Source: Candidatus Pelagibacter sp. (GTDB lineage Bacteria > Pseudomonadota > Alphaproteobacteria > Pelagibacterales > Pelagibacteraceae). Taken from it: DNA of 64,000 nucleotides. Positions 29,899 through 42,958 of this stretch are shown in pieces (within the stretch, counting starts at the first letter, position 1; every line of letters begins with the position of its first letter). The translations under genes and the position numbers were made by a program. The notes beneath the pieces were generated by a model. It saw nothing but the letters and a program-made list of their open reading frames with translations. It was not told where the DNA came from and made no database searches. The stretch spans positions 198,877 to 262,876 of the forward strand of contig JAOOBT010000001.1 of the NCBI GenBank assembly GCA_028404615.1, read 5' to 3'.

Positions 29899-31305
29899 AT
29901 GGAAAATAATTTTGACTTAGTGGTAATAGGTGGCGGACCAGGAGGGTATGTTTGTGCAATAAGAGCATCTCAATTAGGTTTAAAAACAGCTTGTATAGAG
30001 TCAAGAGGCACACTTGGAGGAACTTGTCTTAATGTCGGATGTATTCCATCTAAGAGCTTATTAAATCTCTCAGAAAATTTTCACAAAGCAAAAAAAGATT
30101 TTAATCAACAGGGTATAGAAATTGATGGAATAAAACTAAACATTCAAAAAATGATGAATAACAAAAATAAATCAATCCAAGTTTTGACAAAAGGTGTCGA
30201 ATTTTTGTTTAAGAAAAATAAAGTTACCTACTTTAAAGGAAAAGGGGTACTTTTTTCAAAAAATAATGTCGTAATTTATGAGAGTGATAACAAAAGAAAT
30301 AACATAAAGGCTAAAAATATTGTCATAGCTACTGGAAGCGAAGTAACTTCTCTTCCTAGTATAAATATTGATGAGAAAAATATAGTCTCCTCAACCGGTG
30401 CATTATCTTTTGATAAGGTCCCAAAGAAACTTGCAGTAATAGGGGGAGGTTATATTGGCTTAGAAATGGGATCCGTGTGGTCAAGACTTGGATCTGAAGT
30501 AACTGTAATAGAGTATCTAGATCACATCACTCCAGGAATGGATAGAGAAATTTCAAACGAATTTCAAAAGATTTTAACTAAACAGGGTATTAAGTTTAAA
30601 ATGGGGTCAAGAGTTGATTCAGTAAAAAACAAAGGTAGTACAGTCTTAATTACATATACAGATTTAAAAAAATCAAAAAAGGAAAATATCGAAGTAGACA
30701 AAGTTTTAGTTTCAGTTGGAAGAAAACCATATACAGAAGGTTTAAATTTAGCAAAAGTTGGAGTTAAAAAAGATAATCAAGGCAGAATTGAAGTGAATGA
30801 TAAGTTGCAGACTTCCATAAGAAATATATATGCAATTGGAGATGTAATTAAAGGTCCTATGCTAGCTCATAAAGCAGAAGAAGAGGGCATTGCTGTTGCA
30901 GAAATTTTAGCAGGTCAGGCAGGTCATGTAAATTATGACGTAATACCAGGAGTAATTTATACCTCTCCTGAGGTCGCAACAGTTGGAAAAACTGAGGAAC
31001 AATTAAAAAGTGAGAATAAATCATACAAAGTAGGAAAATTTCCATTTCTTGCAAACTCAAGGGCAAAAGTGAATAATGAAACTGATGGATTTGTAAAAAT
31101 TTTAGCAGATAATAAAACTGATAAAGTTTTGGGAGTTCATATTATTGGACCACATTGTGGAGATATGATAGCTGAGATGGCATTAGCAATGGAATTTGGG
31201 GCAAGTTCGGAAGATATTGCTAGAACCTGCCATGCACACCCAACTCACACTGAGGCAATAAAGGAAGCCGCTTTAGCTGTTGATAAAAGACCAATTCATT
31301 TTTAA
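29899..31305 (+). CDS. lpd: Dihydrolipoyl dehydrogenase (E3)
   Basis: FAD/NAD enzyme that reoxidises lipoate for 2-oxoglutarate dehydrogenase and probably other complexes. Seen: VIGGGPGGYVCAIRASQLGL, redox disulfide GGTCLNVGCIPSKSLL, NAD site VIGGGYIGLEMGSVWSRLG, AIGDV and C-terminal HAHPTHTEAIKEA. The ATG at 29899 is preferred over an in-frame TTG six bases earlier. It closes the sucCDAB-lpd operon. Confidence 0.97.
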   Translation: MENNFDLVVIGGGPGGYVCAIRASQLGLKTACIESRGTLGGTCLNVGCIPSKSLLNLSENFHKAKKDFNQQGIEIDGIKLNIQKMMNNKNKSIQVLTKGVEFLFKKNKVTYFKGKGVLFSKNNVVIYESDNKRNNIKAKNIVIATGSEVTSLPSINIDEKNIVSSTGALSFDKVPKKLAVIGGGYIGLEMGSVWSRLGSEVTVIEYLDHITPGMDREISNEFQKILTKQGIKFKMGSRVDSVKNKGSTVLITYTDLKKSKKENIEVDKVLVSVGRKPYTEGLNLAKVGVKKDNQGRIEVNDKLQTSIRNIYAIGDVIKGPMLAHKAEEEGIAVAEILAGQAGHVNYDVIPGVIYTSPEVATVGKTEEQLKSENKSYKVGKFPFLANSRAKVNNETDGFVKILADNKTDKVLGVHIIGPHCGDMIAEMALAMEFGASSEDIARTCHAHPTHTEAIKEAALAVDKRPIHF

Positions 31306-31333
31306 ATTAATAAAATTCTATTACTATAAATTC

Positions 31334-33283
31334 ATGAAAGCACAAGTGCTGTTGCCAAAAATATTCAATTTTCCATTTACATATAATAGTAGCCGGTTTT
31401 CTTTACATACGGGAGACATCGTCGAAGTACCTTTCGGCCAAAAAAAAGAAATTGGAGTAGTCTGGCCTGGAGAAATTTTAAAACTTAAAAACGTTAGAAT
31501 TAAGAAAATAAATAAAAAAATTAATAATTTTTCATTAAATAATAAATTTATAAATTTTATCAACTGGTTTGCTACTTATAACATGATGCCCTTAGGACTT
31601 GTTTTAAAAATGTCCATTGGAAATAATCTTAATTATTTCTCTAAAAATGATAAAGATTTCGTTCAAATAAAAAAGAAAATTAAAAGATATTATTTAAACG
31701 ATGAACAGAAGAATGCATTAAAATTTTTAAACACAGCTGATAAAAACTTCAAGGTTTCAGTTTTACAAGGTACCACCGGCTCTGGAAAGACGCTTGTATA
31801 TTTCGAAAGAATAAAAAAAATAATAAACAACAAAAAACAAGCACTGGTTCTTTTGCCAGAAATTTTTTTAACAAATGAATTTAAATCGAGATTTCAAGAT
31901 TTTTTTGGATTTGAACCAGCAATATGGCATTCTAAGATTACTCCCAAGAATAAACGGATTATTTGGAAAGGAGTAATCAATAATCAAATTAAAATAGTTG
32001 TAGGAGCCAGATCATCTTTGCTATTGCCATTCAAAAATCTTGGCATCATCATAGTAGACGAGGAACATGATGCCTCCTATAAACAAGATGAAGGAATTAT
32101 ATATCACGCGAGAGATATGGCAATCTCAAGAGCTTCATTTGAAAAAATTCCAATTCATTTAATTACTTCAATACCTTCATTAGAAACATTTAATAATATC
32201 CAAAGCAAAAAATATAAATATTTTAAGATATCAAAAAGATATAATAATTATCCTTTACCAAAAACAAAAATTATTAATCTTAATATAAAAAAAACCAAAA
32301 ATAACTTAATTTCTGAGGAAACCGAAGCGATAGTAAAAAATTATTTGAAAAACAATCAACAAGTTTTATTTTTTTTGAACAGGAGAGGTTACGCCCCATA
32401 TATGATTTGTAAAAATTGTGGTTATAAGCAAATCTGTCAAAATTGTTCTATGTATTTAACTTTTCATAAAACCAAAAATAAAGCTGTATGTCATCATTGC
32501 TCATTTGAAAAAAATATTTCTAGAAATTGTAAAGAAGGTAAAAATTGTGAATTTGTAATGTATGGACCAGGCGTAGAAAAAGTGTTTGAGCAAGTTAAAA
32601 AAATCTTTCCTTTAAATAAAATTGAAATTTTTTCAAGCGATTTTATGAAAGAGAAAGATCGTGTAAAGTCCATGTTCGAAAGAATAGAGAATAATAAAGT
32701 AGATATTTTAATTGGAACTCAAATGATCTCTAAAGGTTTTAATTTTCCAAAATTGAATTGCATTGTAGTAATAGATGCAGATTTTTCCGGAAGAGGATAT
32801 GATTTGAGAACGACAGAAAAAAATATTCAACTATATCATCAGTTAAGTGGTCGAGCAGGCAGGTTTAGCTCAGAGTCATTAATTATTTATCAAACTTTAA
32901 ATCCCGAAGATCTTACACTGAATGAACTAATAAAAAATAATTCTGAAAAACTTCTAGAAAGAGAATTGATATTAAGAGAGAAAAATCTTTTACCTCCATT
33001 TTCGAGATTAATTGCTGTAATAATTTCTGCAAATAAACATAACCTTAGTTTAGAGGGAGCTAGAGAAATTAAAAAACATTTGAACAAAATACAAGAGATC
33101 GAGGTCATGGGCCCAGTGGACTCACCATTATTAAAAATAAGAAAAAAATTTAGATCAAGACTACTAATAAGATTTAAAGGCAAAAGCCTCATACAAAAAA
33201 AAATCTCAAACTTGCTAAATACCTTGAAAATATCAAGTAAAATTAAACTCACAGTTGATGTCGATCCAGTAAACTTTGGATAA
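31334..33283 (+). CDS. priA: Primosomal protein N' (replication restart helicase PriA)
   Basis: Helicase that reloads the replisome at collapsed forks. The 649-residue form starting at ATG 31334 begins MKAQVLLPKIFNFPF, as PriA does; the earlier in-frame ATG overlaps lpd and adds only a hydrophobic leader. Walker A is QGTTGSGKTLVYFERI, the box II is DEEHDASYKQD, and the zinc region has CKNCGYKQICQNC and CHHC. The last cysteine pair is CKEGKNC (CX5C) instead of the usual CX2C. Confidence 0.93.
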   Translation: MKAQVLLPKIFNFPFTYNSSRFSLHTGDIVEVPFGQKKEIGVVWPGEILKLKNVRIKKINKKINNFSLNNKFINFINWFATYNMMPLGLVLKMSIGNNLNYFSKNDKDFVQIKKKIKRYYLNDEQKNALKFLNTADKNFKVSVLQGTTGSGKTLVYFERIKKIINNKKQALVLLPEIFLTNEFKSRFQDFFGFEPAIWHSKITPKNKRIIWKGVINNQIKIVVGARSSLLLPFKNLGIIIVDEEHDASYKQDEGIIYHARDMAISRASFEKIPIHLITSIPSLETFNNIQSKKYKYFKISKRYNNYPLPKTKIINLNIKKTKNNLISEETEAIVKNYLKNNQQVLFFLNRRGYAPYMICKNCGYKQICQNCSMYLTFHKTKNKAVCHHCSFEKNISRNCKEGKNCEFVMYGPGVEKVFEQVKKIFPLNKIEIFSSDFMKEKDRVKSMFERIENNKVDILIGTQMISKGFNFPKLNCIVVIDADFSGRGYDLRTTEKNIQLYHQLSGRAGRFSSESLIIYQTLNPEDLTLNELIKNNSEKLLERELILREKNLLPPFSRLIAVIISANKHNLSLEGAREIKKHLNKIQEIEVMGPVDSPLLKIRKKFRSRLLIRFKGKSLIQKKISNLLNTLKISSKIKLTVDVDPVNFG

Positions 33284-33365
33284 TTAACTATTTGGTAACT
33301 TGATCAACATTTACTCATGTGATACCAAACGCCCATTATACCACATTAATTTCTAACAATTAAAA
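33284..33365 (+). promoter_or_regulatory. priA-atpH intergenic region with leader dyad
   Basis: The 82-bp gap holds a 7-bp dyad, TTTGGTA at 33291-33297 and TACCAAA at 33323-33329, without a T-run. TTATAC at 33336-33341 could be a -10 for the atp operon, but no good -35 is at the right distance. Role unproven. Confidence 0.25.
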
Positions 33366-33923
33366 ATGAGCAATAATAAATCTTTCTCAACAGAAACTTC
33401 AGAAAGGTACTCACGTGCCTTATTTGAAATTTCAAAGGATTCTGGTGAACTTGAAAAAGTTGAGACAGATGTGAAAATTTTTAAATCTCTCATAGAAAAA
33501 AGTATAGAATTAAAGAATTTCATTCACAATCCTACACATAAAATAACTAATCAAAATAATGTCTTTAATATCTTGTCAGATAAATTGAGTTTCTCTAAAA
33601 ATTTTAAAAATTTTCTACTTCTTTTAGTCGAAAAAAGAAGAATATTCTTTATCTCAAAAATTATAGAGAGTTTTTTAAAACTATGCTTAAAAAAAAGAGG
33701 CGAATTAAAAGCATCTTTAATTTCCTCAAAAGAATTGTCTGAAACTGAATTAGAAAACATAAGCAAAGAATTATCCCTATCTATGGGATCTAAAATAAAA
33801 TTTGACTTCAAGATTGACGAAGAATTAATAGGAGGTTTTAAACTTCATATTGGAAGCTTCATGATTGATACTTCAATTAAAAATAAATTAAAAAAATTTC
33901 AACAAAGAATGTTAGAAAATTAA
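33366..33923 (+). CDS. atpH: ATP synthase F1 delta subunit
   Basis: Stalk subunit linking the F1 head to the b subunits, 185 residues. Recognised by [20 protein letters not shown] at the N terminus and the C-terminal [20 protein letters not shown] signature. First gene of atpHAGDC; the F0 genes are not beside it, as usual in alphaproteobacteria. atpA begins 1 bp after its stop. Confidence 0.95.
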   Translation: MSNNKSFSTETSERYSRALFEISKDSGELEKVETDVKIFKSLIEKSIELKNFIHNPTHKITNQNNVFNILSDKLSFSKNFKNFLLLLVEKRRIFFISKIIESFLKLCLKKRGELKASLISSKELSETELENISKELSLSMGSKIKFDFKIDEELIGGFKLHIGSFMIDTSIKNKLKKFQQRMLEN

Positions 33924-33924
33924 T

Positions 33925-35445
33925 ATGTCTATTAATCCCTCAGAAGTAACAAAATTATTAAAAGACCAGATAAAAAATTTTGGAGAGAAAGCAGAAGTTT
34001 CTGAAATAGGAAAAGTTTTATCAGTTGGTGACGGTATCGCTCGAGTTTATGGGCTAGATAATGTTCAAGCTGGGGAGATGGTAGAATTTGACGATGGTTC
34101 AAAAGGAATGGCGTTAAATTTAGAAAATGATAATGTTGGTGTTGTAATCTTTGGAGATGATAGGAATATAAAAGAGGGAGATACCGTAAAAAGAACAAAT
34201 GCAATTGTTGACGTGCCTGTAGGCAAGGAACTTTTAGGAAGAGTTGTTGATGGTTTAGGAAATCCAATTGACGGAAAAGGAGCTATCTCTTCAAAAGAGA
34301 GAAAAAGAGTTGAAGTTAAAGCTCCAGGAATTATCCCTAGGCAATCTGTAAGTGAACCAATGCAAACCGGTTTAAAATCAATTGACTCATTGATACCTAT
34401 AGGTAGAGGCCAAAGAGAACTAATTATTGGTGATAGACAAACGGGCAAAACCGCCGTAGCAATTGATGCTATTATCAATCAAAAAAAAATTAATGAGTCC
34501 ACAGATGAAAAGAAAAAATTATATTGCGTTTATGTAGCAATCGGACAAAAACGTTCTACTGTTGCGCAAATAACAAAAACTTTAGAGGAAGCTGGAGCAT
34601 TAAAATATACAACAATAGTTGCAGCAACCGCATCAGACTCAGCACCTCTACAGTTCTTAGCTCCCTACACTGGGTGCACTATCGGTGAATATTTTCGAGA
34701 CAATGGTATGCATGCTTTAATAGTATATGATGATTTATCCAAACAAGCTGTTGCTTACAGACAAATGTCATTGTTATTAAGAAGACCTCCGGGAAGAGAG
34801 GCTTACCCAGGTGATGTTTTTTATCTACACAGTAGACTTTTAGAGAGATCAGCTAAGCTTAGTGAACAAAATGGCGGTGGTTCACTTACAGCTTTACCAA
34901 TAATTGAAACTCAAGCAGGCGATGTTTCTGCTTATATTCCAACGAATGTAATATCAATCACGGATGGACAAATATTTTTAGAGACAGAATTATTTAACCA
35001 AGGAATAAGACCCGCGGTAAACGTGGGGTTATCAGTATCAAGAGTAGGATCAGCTGCGCAAACAAAAGCGATGAAAAAAGTTGCTGGGTCAATAAAATTA
35101 GAGCTAGCACAATACAGAGAAATGGCGGCATTTGCTCAATTTGGATCAGACTTAGACGCTTCCACCCAACAATTATTGAACCGCGGAGCGAAATTAACAG
35201 AATTATTAAAGCAAGATCAATACTCACCAATGACTGTTGCTGAACAAGTTATTTCAGTATTTACAGGTGTAAAAGGTTATTTGGATGATCTTGATTTAGA
35301 TAAAATTAAAAAATTTGAAACAGAAGTTATAGAAAAAATTAAATCTGAGAAGCCCGAAATAATCAATGCTATTCAATCATCTGGAAAATTAGAGGAAGAA
35401 ACAGAGAAAATGTTAACACAGATTATTGAGGAATATAAAAAATAA
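33925..35445 (+). CDS. atpA: ATP synthase F1 alpha subunit
   Basis: Non-catalytic nucleotide-binding subunit, 506 residues. The P-loop is [13 protein letters not shown], preceded by [14 protein letters not shown], and the signature [17 protein letters not shown] lies near residue 364. Length and motifs are standard. Second gene of the F1 operon. Confidence 0.98.
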   Translation: MSINPSEVTKLLKDQIKNFGEKAEVSEIGKVLSVGDGIARVYGLDNVQAGEMVEFDDGSKGMALNLENDNVGVVIFGDDRNIKEGDTVKRTNAIVDVPVGKELLGRVVDGLGNPIDGKGAISSKERKRVEVKAPGIIPRQSVSEPMQTGLKSIDSLIPIGRGQRELIIGDRQTGKTAVAIDAIINQKKINESTDEKKKLYCVYVAIGQKRSTVAQITKTLEEAGALKYTTIVAATASDSAPLQFLAPYTGCTIGEYFRDNGMHALIVYDDLSKQAVAYRQMSLLLRRPPGREAYPGDVFYLHSRLLERSAKLSEQNGGGSLTALPIIETQAGDVSAYIPTNVISITDGQIFLETELFNQGIRPAVNVGLSVSRVGSAAQTKAMKKVAGSIKLELAQYREMAAFAQFGSDLDASTQQLLNRGAKLTELLKQDQYSPMTVAEQVISVFTGVKGYLDDLDLDKIKKFETEVIEKIKSEKPEIINAIQSSGKLEEETEKMLTQIIEEYKK

Positions 35446-35448
35446 AAG

Positions 35449-37746
<2,298 letters not shown>

Positions 37747-37747
<1 letters not shown>

Positions 37748-38136
37748 TGTCCGACAAATTTAAAGTAGAAATAATTTCACCTGAACAAAAAATTTTAAAC
37801 ACTGAAGCTAGTGAGGTTACAATCCCATCTTATGAGGGCCAAATGGGTATTCTTAAAGATCATATTCCATTAATAACTTTCTTACGACCAGGATTTATAT
37901 CCGTTAAAAATAAAGTTGAAATCAATTATTTTGTTGAGGAAGGCACAGTAGAATTTTCAGACAATAGTCTTTTGATTTTAACCTCATCAGCCAAAGATTT
38001 AAAAAATCTTCAAAAAAATTCTTTAAATAATCTTCTTAAGGAAGCGGAAAGAAAAATCAAAGATGAAAACTTTACAGATAAAGATAAATTTGTTTTATCA
38101 CACAAAGTGCAATCTTTGAGAGAAATTATTCAATAA
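37747..38136 (+). CDS. atpC: ATP synthase F1 epsilon subunit
   Basis: Rotor subunit and regulator of ATP hydrolysis, 129 residues. KVEIISPEQKILNTEASEVT and YEGQMGILKDHIPLIT are typical. It ends the atp operon and overlaps the convergent rppH gene by 11 bp. Confidence 0.95.
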
Positions 38137-38596
38137 GTAATTTGATTTCTTTGACAAGACTTAAATATATTTCTTTTTTAAAGTAAACTATTACTTCCGG
38201 TAGCTTTTCCAGCTCTATCCATTTCCACTCGATAAATTCAGGATGTTTTGTTTTAAGATTTATTTCAGTATCTTCTCCTAAAAAACGAGTAATAAACCAC
38301 TTCTGTTTCTGACCTCTAAATTTACCTTTCCAGATAATTCCAACTAAATTCTTTGGAAGATCGTATTGATATAAATGTTCTAACTCTTTTAAAATCTTGA
38401 TATTTTTAATGCTTGTTTCCTCTATTAATTCTCTTTTCATAGCAGATATAAAATCTTCTCCTTTATCAATACCACCTTGAGGCATTTGCCAGTTATTACC
38501 TGGGTTATCTTTTCTTTTACCTACAAAAACTTGATTTTTATTATTTAGAACTATAATGCCAACTCCAATTCGGAAAGGGAGTTTTTGTATATTCAT
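38126..38596 (-). CDS. rppH: RNA pyrophosphohydrolase (Nudix)
   Basis: Removes pyrophosphate from mRNA 5' ends and so starts decay. The 156 residues contain RIGVGIIVLNNKNQVFVGKR, NNWQMPQGGIDKGED, and the Nudix box continuing to RELIEETSI. The WQMPQGG version is characteristic of RppH. The neighbour is ctpA, an order known from alphaproteobacteria. Confidence 0.93.
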   Translation of the reverse strand: MNIQKLPFRIGVGIIVLNNKNQVFVGKRKDNPGNNWQMPQGGIDKGEDFISAMKRELIEETSIKNIKILKELEHLYQYDLPKNLVGIIWKGKFRGQKQKWFITRFLGEDTEINLKTKHPEFIEWKWIELEKLPEVIVYFKKEIYLSLVKEIKLLIE

Positions 38597-38601
38597 TTAT
38601 T

Positions 38602-39738
38602 TTAGGAATTAAAAAGATTAATAGCGTATTTTAATTGATTATCTTTTTCTGAATTTATTTGAAAATCATTTCCAGTTTCCTCAACTAAAATATCAGGAGT
38701 TACACCTACTTCGGAAATAGACTTGCCAGATGGCAAGTAGTATTTTGAAATAGTTAACCTCATACCGCCCCCGTTCCTCAAAGGTATTATTGATTGCACC
38801 GAACCTTTACCATAGGAATTTTCACCAAGAATAATCGCTCTTTTATGATCTTTTAAAGCACCTGCAAATATTTCTGAAGCTGATGCAGAACCATTATTAA
38901 TTAGGACAACTAACGGTTTACCTTTAATTTCATCACCTCTTCTTGCAAAAAATTTTCTTGTTTCAGAAACTTTACGACCCTTTGTAGATACAATCTCGCC
39001 ATCATCTAGAAAAAAATCAGTTATGTTGATTGCTTGAGTTAATAACCCTCCAGGATTATTTCTTAAATCAACAACATAACCTTTAATTTTTTTATTTTTC
39101 TCAAACTTTTTAATTGATTTTAAAAATTGGTTATCACTGTTCTCATTAAATGATTTAAGCCTAACGTAGCCGATATTTTTCTCATTACTAATTATTTCAG
39201 AGCTTACAGATTGAACCTCTATTATTTTCCTAACAATCTTAAATTCTAAAGGTTTTTTTACATTTTTTCTTCTAACTGTGAGATCAATCGATGTTCCTAC
39301 TGGTCCACGCATTAATTTTACAGCTTCCATTAGTGATTTACCTTGAACTTGTTCTTTACCAATTTTTACAATGTAGTCACCAGCTTTTATACCAGCTTGC
39401 TCAGCAGGGGTGCCATCAATTGGAGAAATTACTTTTACTACACCAGCCTCCATACCTATTTCAATTCCTAAGCCTCCGAATTCTCCCTTTGTGTCTGTTT
39501 GCATTTCATTAAAAAGTTCAGGACTCATGTATGCAGAATAAGGATCTAAAGATTGTAAAACACCATTAATTGCAGAATCCATCATTTCTGCTTGGTCAAC
39601 ATCATCAACATAATCTTTTTTAATATTCTCAATCACTTCTCCGAAAAGATCAATTTTTTCATAAAGATCATTTTTTGAGAAAACGGAGGTACTTAAAGAA
39701 TAAATTATTAGAATTGATAAAATAATAAGTTTTTTCAT
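38602..39738 (-). CDS. ctpA: C-terminal processing serine peptidase (S41)
   Basis: Periplasmic protease of 378 residues with an N-terminal signal segment (about 1-21). A PDZ domain follows at about 90-165 (EFGGLGIEIGMEAGVVKVIS) and the S41 domain has catalytic Ser in NNGSASASEIFAGALKD and Lys in GENSYGKGSVQSI. It cleaves C-terminal tails of exported proteins. It lies between rppH and rsfS, whose reading frame it overlaps by 4 bp. Confidence 0.94.
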   Translation of the reverse strand: MKKLIILSILIIYSLSTSVFSKNDLYEKIDLFGEVIENIKKDYVDDVDQAEMMDSAINGVLQSLDPYSAYMSPELFNEMQTDTKGEFGGLGIEIGMEAGVVKVISPIDGTPAEQAGIKAGDYIVKIGKEQVQGKSLMEAVKLMRGPVGTSIDLTVRRKNVKKPLEFKIVRKIIEVQSVSSEIISNEKNIGYVRLKSFNENSDNQFLKSIKKFEKNKKIKGYVVDLRNNPGGLLTQAINITDFFLDDGEIVSTKGRKVSETRKFFARRGDEIKGKPLVVLINNGSASASEIFAGALKDHKRAIILGENSYGKGSVQSIIPLRNGGGMRLTISKYYLPSGKSISEVGVTPDILVEETGNDFQINSEKDNQLKYAINLFNS

Positions 39739-40082
39739 ATCATTGCCTTTTCTTTAGGGATTTCTTCAGACCACATTTTTTCTAAGTCATAAAATTCTCT
39801 TTTCTCTGGGTGAAAAATATGAACAATAATATCATGAGCATCAACTAGCTTCCAATCAGCGCTATCTTTTCCCTCTATACGACAATTTTCAACACCTAGC
39901 TTCTTCAGTTCAATCACAAGTATTTCTGATAAGGACTGTAGATGTCTTGATGAAGTTCCAGACGCAATTATCATGTAGTCTGCAATGTAAGATTTATTTT
40001 TTAAATTTATAGAAGTAATACTTATAGCTTTGTTATCGTCAAGAATTTTTTCAATATTATTTTTTATAGCTGTTATTTCCAT
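39735..40082 (-). CDS. rsfS: Ribosome silencing factor RsfS
   Basis: Binds uL14 and blocks subunit joining in poor conditions. The 115 residues include ADYMIIASGTSSRHLQSL, EGKDSADWKLVDAHDIIVHI and REFYDLEKMW, all diagnostic of the RsfS/Iojap family. It overlaps nadD by one base, the usual pairing. Confidence 0.95.
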   Translation of the reverse strand: MEITAIKNNIEKILDDNKAISITSINLKNKSYIADYMIIASGTSSRHLQSLSEILVIELKKLGVENCRIEGKDSADWKLVDAHDIIVHIFHPEKREFYDLEKMWSEEIPKEKAMI

Positions 40083-40621
40083 TATATTTTTACTTTATCT
40101 CGAATTCTTAACTTTGTTGAAGAGATTAAAATAGGTTTATTTTTGATAAAAATTATTTTATTTTTTAAGTATTTAGCCACTTTTGATTTCTTACTCTTTT
40201 TATCATATCCCCTTCGAGAAAAAACAATTAATTTTGTTAATTTAACTATTTTTTTCCAGCTTTTCCACTTGTGAAAGTTAATTAAGTTGTCTGACCCTAT
40301 AATTAAGAAGATATTTTTGTGTTTTTTTTTAGATATTAAATAGTAAATTGTGTCAATACTTCTAGACGAACCTATAATCTCATCAAAATACGCAACTTGG
40401 ATTTCTTTATTTGATTTAGTTAATTTTTTGGCTTTACGCAATCTTTGGTCAATAGAATAAAAGGGTTTATTTTTTAAAGGATTTTTTTTGGTTAACACCC
40501 AATAAATTTTTTTTAATTTTAATTTTTTAATAGCAATTTTTGATATACCTAAGTGCCCTTTATGAGGAGGATCAAAACTACCACCTAATAATCCAACGTA
40601 TTTTTTTTGGATACTTGCCAT
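40082..40621 (-). CDS. nadD: Nicotinate-nucleotide adenylyltransferase
   Basis: Adenylates nicotinate mononucleotide in NAD synthesis. The nucleotidyltransferase motif GLLGGSFDPPHKGHLGIS is at the N terminus and ILISSTKLRIRD at the C terminus replaces the usual ISSTxIR. At 179 residues it is a little short but complete. Linked to rsfS and proA. Confidence 0.94.
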   Translation of the reverse strand: MASIQKKYVGLLGGSFDPPHKGHLGISKIAIKKLKLKKIYWVLTKKNPLKNKPFYSIDQRLRKAKKLTKSNKEIQVAYFDEIIGSSRSIDTIYYLISKKKHKNIFLIIGSDNLINFHKWKSWKKIVKLTKLIVFSRRGYDKKSKKSKVAKYLKNKIIFIKNKPILISSTKLRIRDKVKI

Positions 40622-40624
40622 TAA

Positions 40625-41866
40625 TTATGGTCTAACAATTCCTTTTCCGGAAACAAGATATTTGTATGAAGTTAGTTGGTTTATTCCTACAGGACCTCTA
40701 GGCGGAAGTTTGTTGGTAGAGATACCTATTTCACCACCAAAACCGAATTCACCACCGTCAGCAAATTGAGTTGAGACGTTATGCATGGCTATTGAGCTAT
40801 TAACTCCATTTAAAAAAATCTCAGCATTCTTTTTGTTGTTAGTGATTATGCTATCAGTGTGCATCGTGCCATATTTTAAAATATGTTCGACAGCATCTTT
40901 TACATTTTTAACTGTCTTTATAGAAATAATTGCATCCAGGTATTCTGTTTTCCAATCTTTTTCTGTAGTTTTTTTTAATTTTCCTTTAAAAAGTTTGTTA
41001 ATTTTTTTATCAACTCTTACTTCGCAGCCTGAATTTAAAAGAGCATTAATTATTTCTTTAGCATGTGAGTTCAAAGCTTTTTCCTCGATCAGAAGAGTTT
41101 CAACTGCACCGCAAATACTCGTCCTTCTCATTTTTGCATTAATAACTAAATCTTTCGCTATTTTGATATTTGAAGTTTTATCAACATAAATGTGGCACAA
41201 TCCTTCAAGATGGCCAATTACATGCACGTTAGAAAATTTTTGTACTTTCGCCACAAGTCCTTTCCCTCCTCTAGGCACAATCACATCAATGTATGAACTC
41301 ATTTTTGATAATAATTGATCAACTATTTTTCTATTTTTATTTTCAATAAATTGAACACAGTTTTGATTAATATTATTTTTTTGCAGAACATCTCTGAATA
41401 AATTAGCTAATAATCTATTTGAATTAAAAGCTTCAGATCCACCTCTTAAAATAGAACAGTTTCCTGATTTTAGACATAATGCTGCAACATCAGCAGTTAC
41501 ATTAGGTCTACTTTCGTATATTACGCCTATGACCCCGATTGGAGTTGTAACCCTTTTAATAGTTAAATTATTTGGTCTACGCCATGTTTCTAAAACTCTT
41601 CCAACAGGATTTCTAAACTTTGCTATTTCATTTATTGAGTGTCTAATACCTTCTATTCTCTTTTTATTCAAAATAAGTCTGTCAACTAAATGTTTTCTTT
41701 TAACACTTTTTACATCTTTTAAATTTTCTCTAATAATCCTATTTGTATTTTTTTGAAGAGATTGATTGTAATTTTCTAAAACTTTCTTTATCTTTTTATG
41801 TTTAATGCTCTTTAAATGCTCAAAGGCTTTTTTTGCATTTTTTCCAATTGTTTCTAAATAACTCAT
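40625..41866 (-). CDS. proA: Gamma-glutamyl phosphate reductase
   Basis: Second step of proline synthesis, reducing glutamyl phosphate to the semialdehyde. The 413 residues include PIGVIGVIYESRPNVTADVA near residue 107, SGNCSILRGGSEAFNSN near 132, and the catalytic-site RRTSICGAVETLLI near 248. It follows proB with no spacer. Confidence 0.97.
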   Translation of the reverse strand: MSYLETIGKNAKKAFEHLKSIKHKKIKKVLENYNQSLQKNTNRIIRENLKDVKSVKRKHLVDRLILNKKRIEGIRHSINEIAKFRNPVGRVLETWRRPNNLTIKRVTTPIGVIGVIYESRPNVTADVAALCLKSGNCSILRGGSEAFNSNRLLANLFRDVLQKNNINQNCVQFIENKNRKIVDQLLSKMSSYIDVIVPRGGKGLVAKVQKFSNVHVIGHLEGLCHIYVDKTSNIKIAKDLVINAKMRRTSICGAVETLLIEEKALNSHAKEIINALLNSGCEVRVDKKINKLFKGKLKKTTEKDWKTEYLDAIISIKTVKNVKDAVEHILKYGTMHTDSIITNNKKNAEIFLNGVNSSIAMHNVSTQFADGGEFGFGGEIGISTNKLPPRGPVGINQLTSYKYLVSGKGIVRP

Positions 41867-42958
41867 TTATAATAATACCATATCATCTTTATGAATGACC
41901 TCAGTTTTACTTAGATAGCCAAGAATTGTTTCTATCTCTTTACTTTGTTTGCCTTTAATTTTATCTATTTCAACAGAGCTAAATGATGATAGCCCTCGAG
42001 CTAGTTGATTATTATTTTGATCTAGGACTATAACATTTTCTCCTTTTTTAAAATTTCCTTTAATCTTAGTTATACCAGCTGCAAGCAAGCTTTTACCATT
42101 TGATAAAGCTTTAGCTGCTCCATTATCAATATAAATAGTTCCATTGTAATTAAGGGAACCGATAATCCATTTTTTTCTAGCGTCCAAGGTAGAAATTTTT
42201 GGTAAAAAATGAGTATATCTTTTATTTTTAATCATATTTGAAATTGGATTATTTACTTTACCATTAGCAATAAACATATGACTACCTGAATTCATACAAA
42301 TCTTAGCAGCATCTAACTTCGTAGCAATACCTCCTGAACCAAATTTACTTTTCTTGTCATCTATCATAGACATTATTTTTTCATTAATTGAACTCACTTC
42401 TCTTACAATCTTTTTACTTTTCGACTTATCGTATAGTCCATCAACATCAGAAAATAAAATTAGCATATCTGCACCAACAATTTGAGCTACTCTTGCAGCC
42501 AGTCTATCATTATCTCCATATTTTATTTCACTAGTTGCCGTTGAGTCATTTTCATTAACTACAGGAACAGCTTTAAGTTTAAACAAATTATCAAATGTTC
42601 TTCTCACATTAATAGCTCTTCTTCTTTGCTCAGTGTCATCTGGGCTAATTAAAATTTGACCAGTTTTAATCTTATATTTGTCAAATAGTTTTTGAAATTC
42701 TCCTGCTAAATGAATTTGGCCAACTGCTGCAATAGCCTGGCTCATTTCTAATTTAATTTTTCTTTTTTTAATCTTTAGATATTTTTGACCAAGAGCGATT
42801 GCTCCTGATGAGACAATTACAAAGTTTTTTCCTTTTCCGTATTTTTTTATATCTTTTATAAGAGAAGTTACCCATTTTTTTTTGAAAATACCTTTACTGT
42901 CAATTACAGTGGCAGAACCAAGTTTTAAAACTATTTTATTTGCATTTTTAATTAGCAT
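41867..42958 (-). CDS. proB: Glutamate 5-kinase
   Basis: First step of proline synthesis. The 363 residues comprise an amino-acid kinase domain (IVLKLGSATVID, VIVSSGAIALG-like VSSGAIALGQKYL, VPVVNENDSTATSEIKYGDN) and a C-terminal PUA domain from about 275. The start overlaps obgE by 11 bp and proA follows directly. Confidence 0.96.
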   Translation of the reverse strand: MLIKNANKIVLKLGSATVIDSKGIFKKKWVTSLIKDIKKYGKGKNFVIVSSGAIALGQKYLKIKKRKIKLEMSQAIAAVGQIHLAGEFQKLFDKYKIKTGQILISPDDTEQRRRAINVRRTFDNLFKLKAVPVVNENDSTATSEIKYGDNDRLAARVAQIVGADMLILFSDVDGLYDKSKSKKIVREVSSINEKIMSMIDDKKSKFGSGGIATKLDAAKICMNSGSHMFIANGKVNNPISNMIKNKRYTHFLPKISTLDARKKWIIGSLNYNGTIYIDNGAAKALSNGKSLLAAGITKIKGNFKKGENVIVLDQNNNQLARGLSSFSSVEIDKIKGKQSKEIETILGYLSKTEVIHKDDMVLL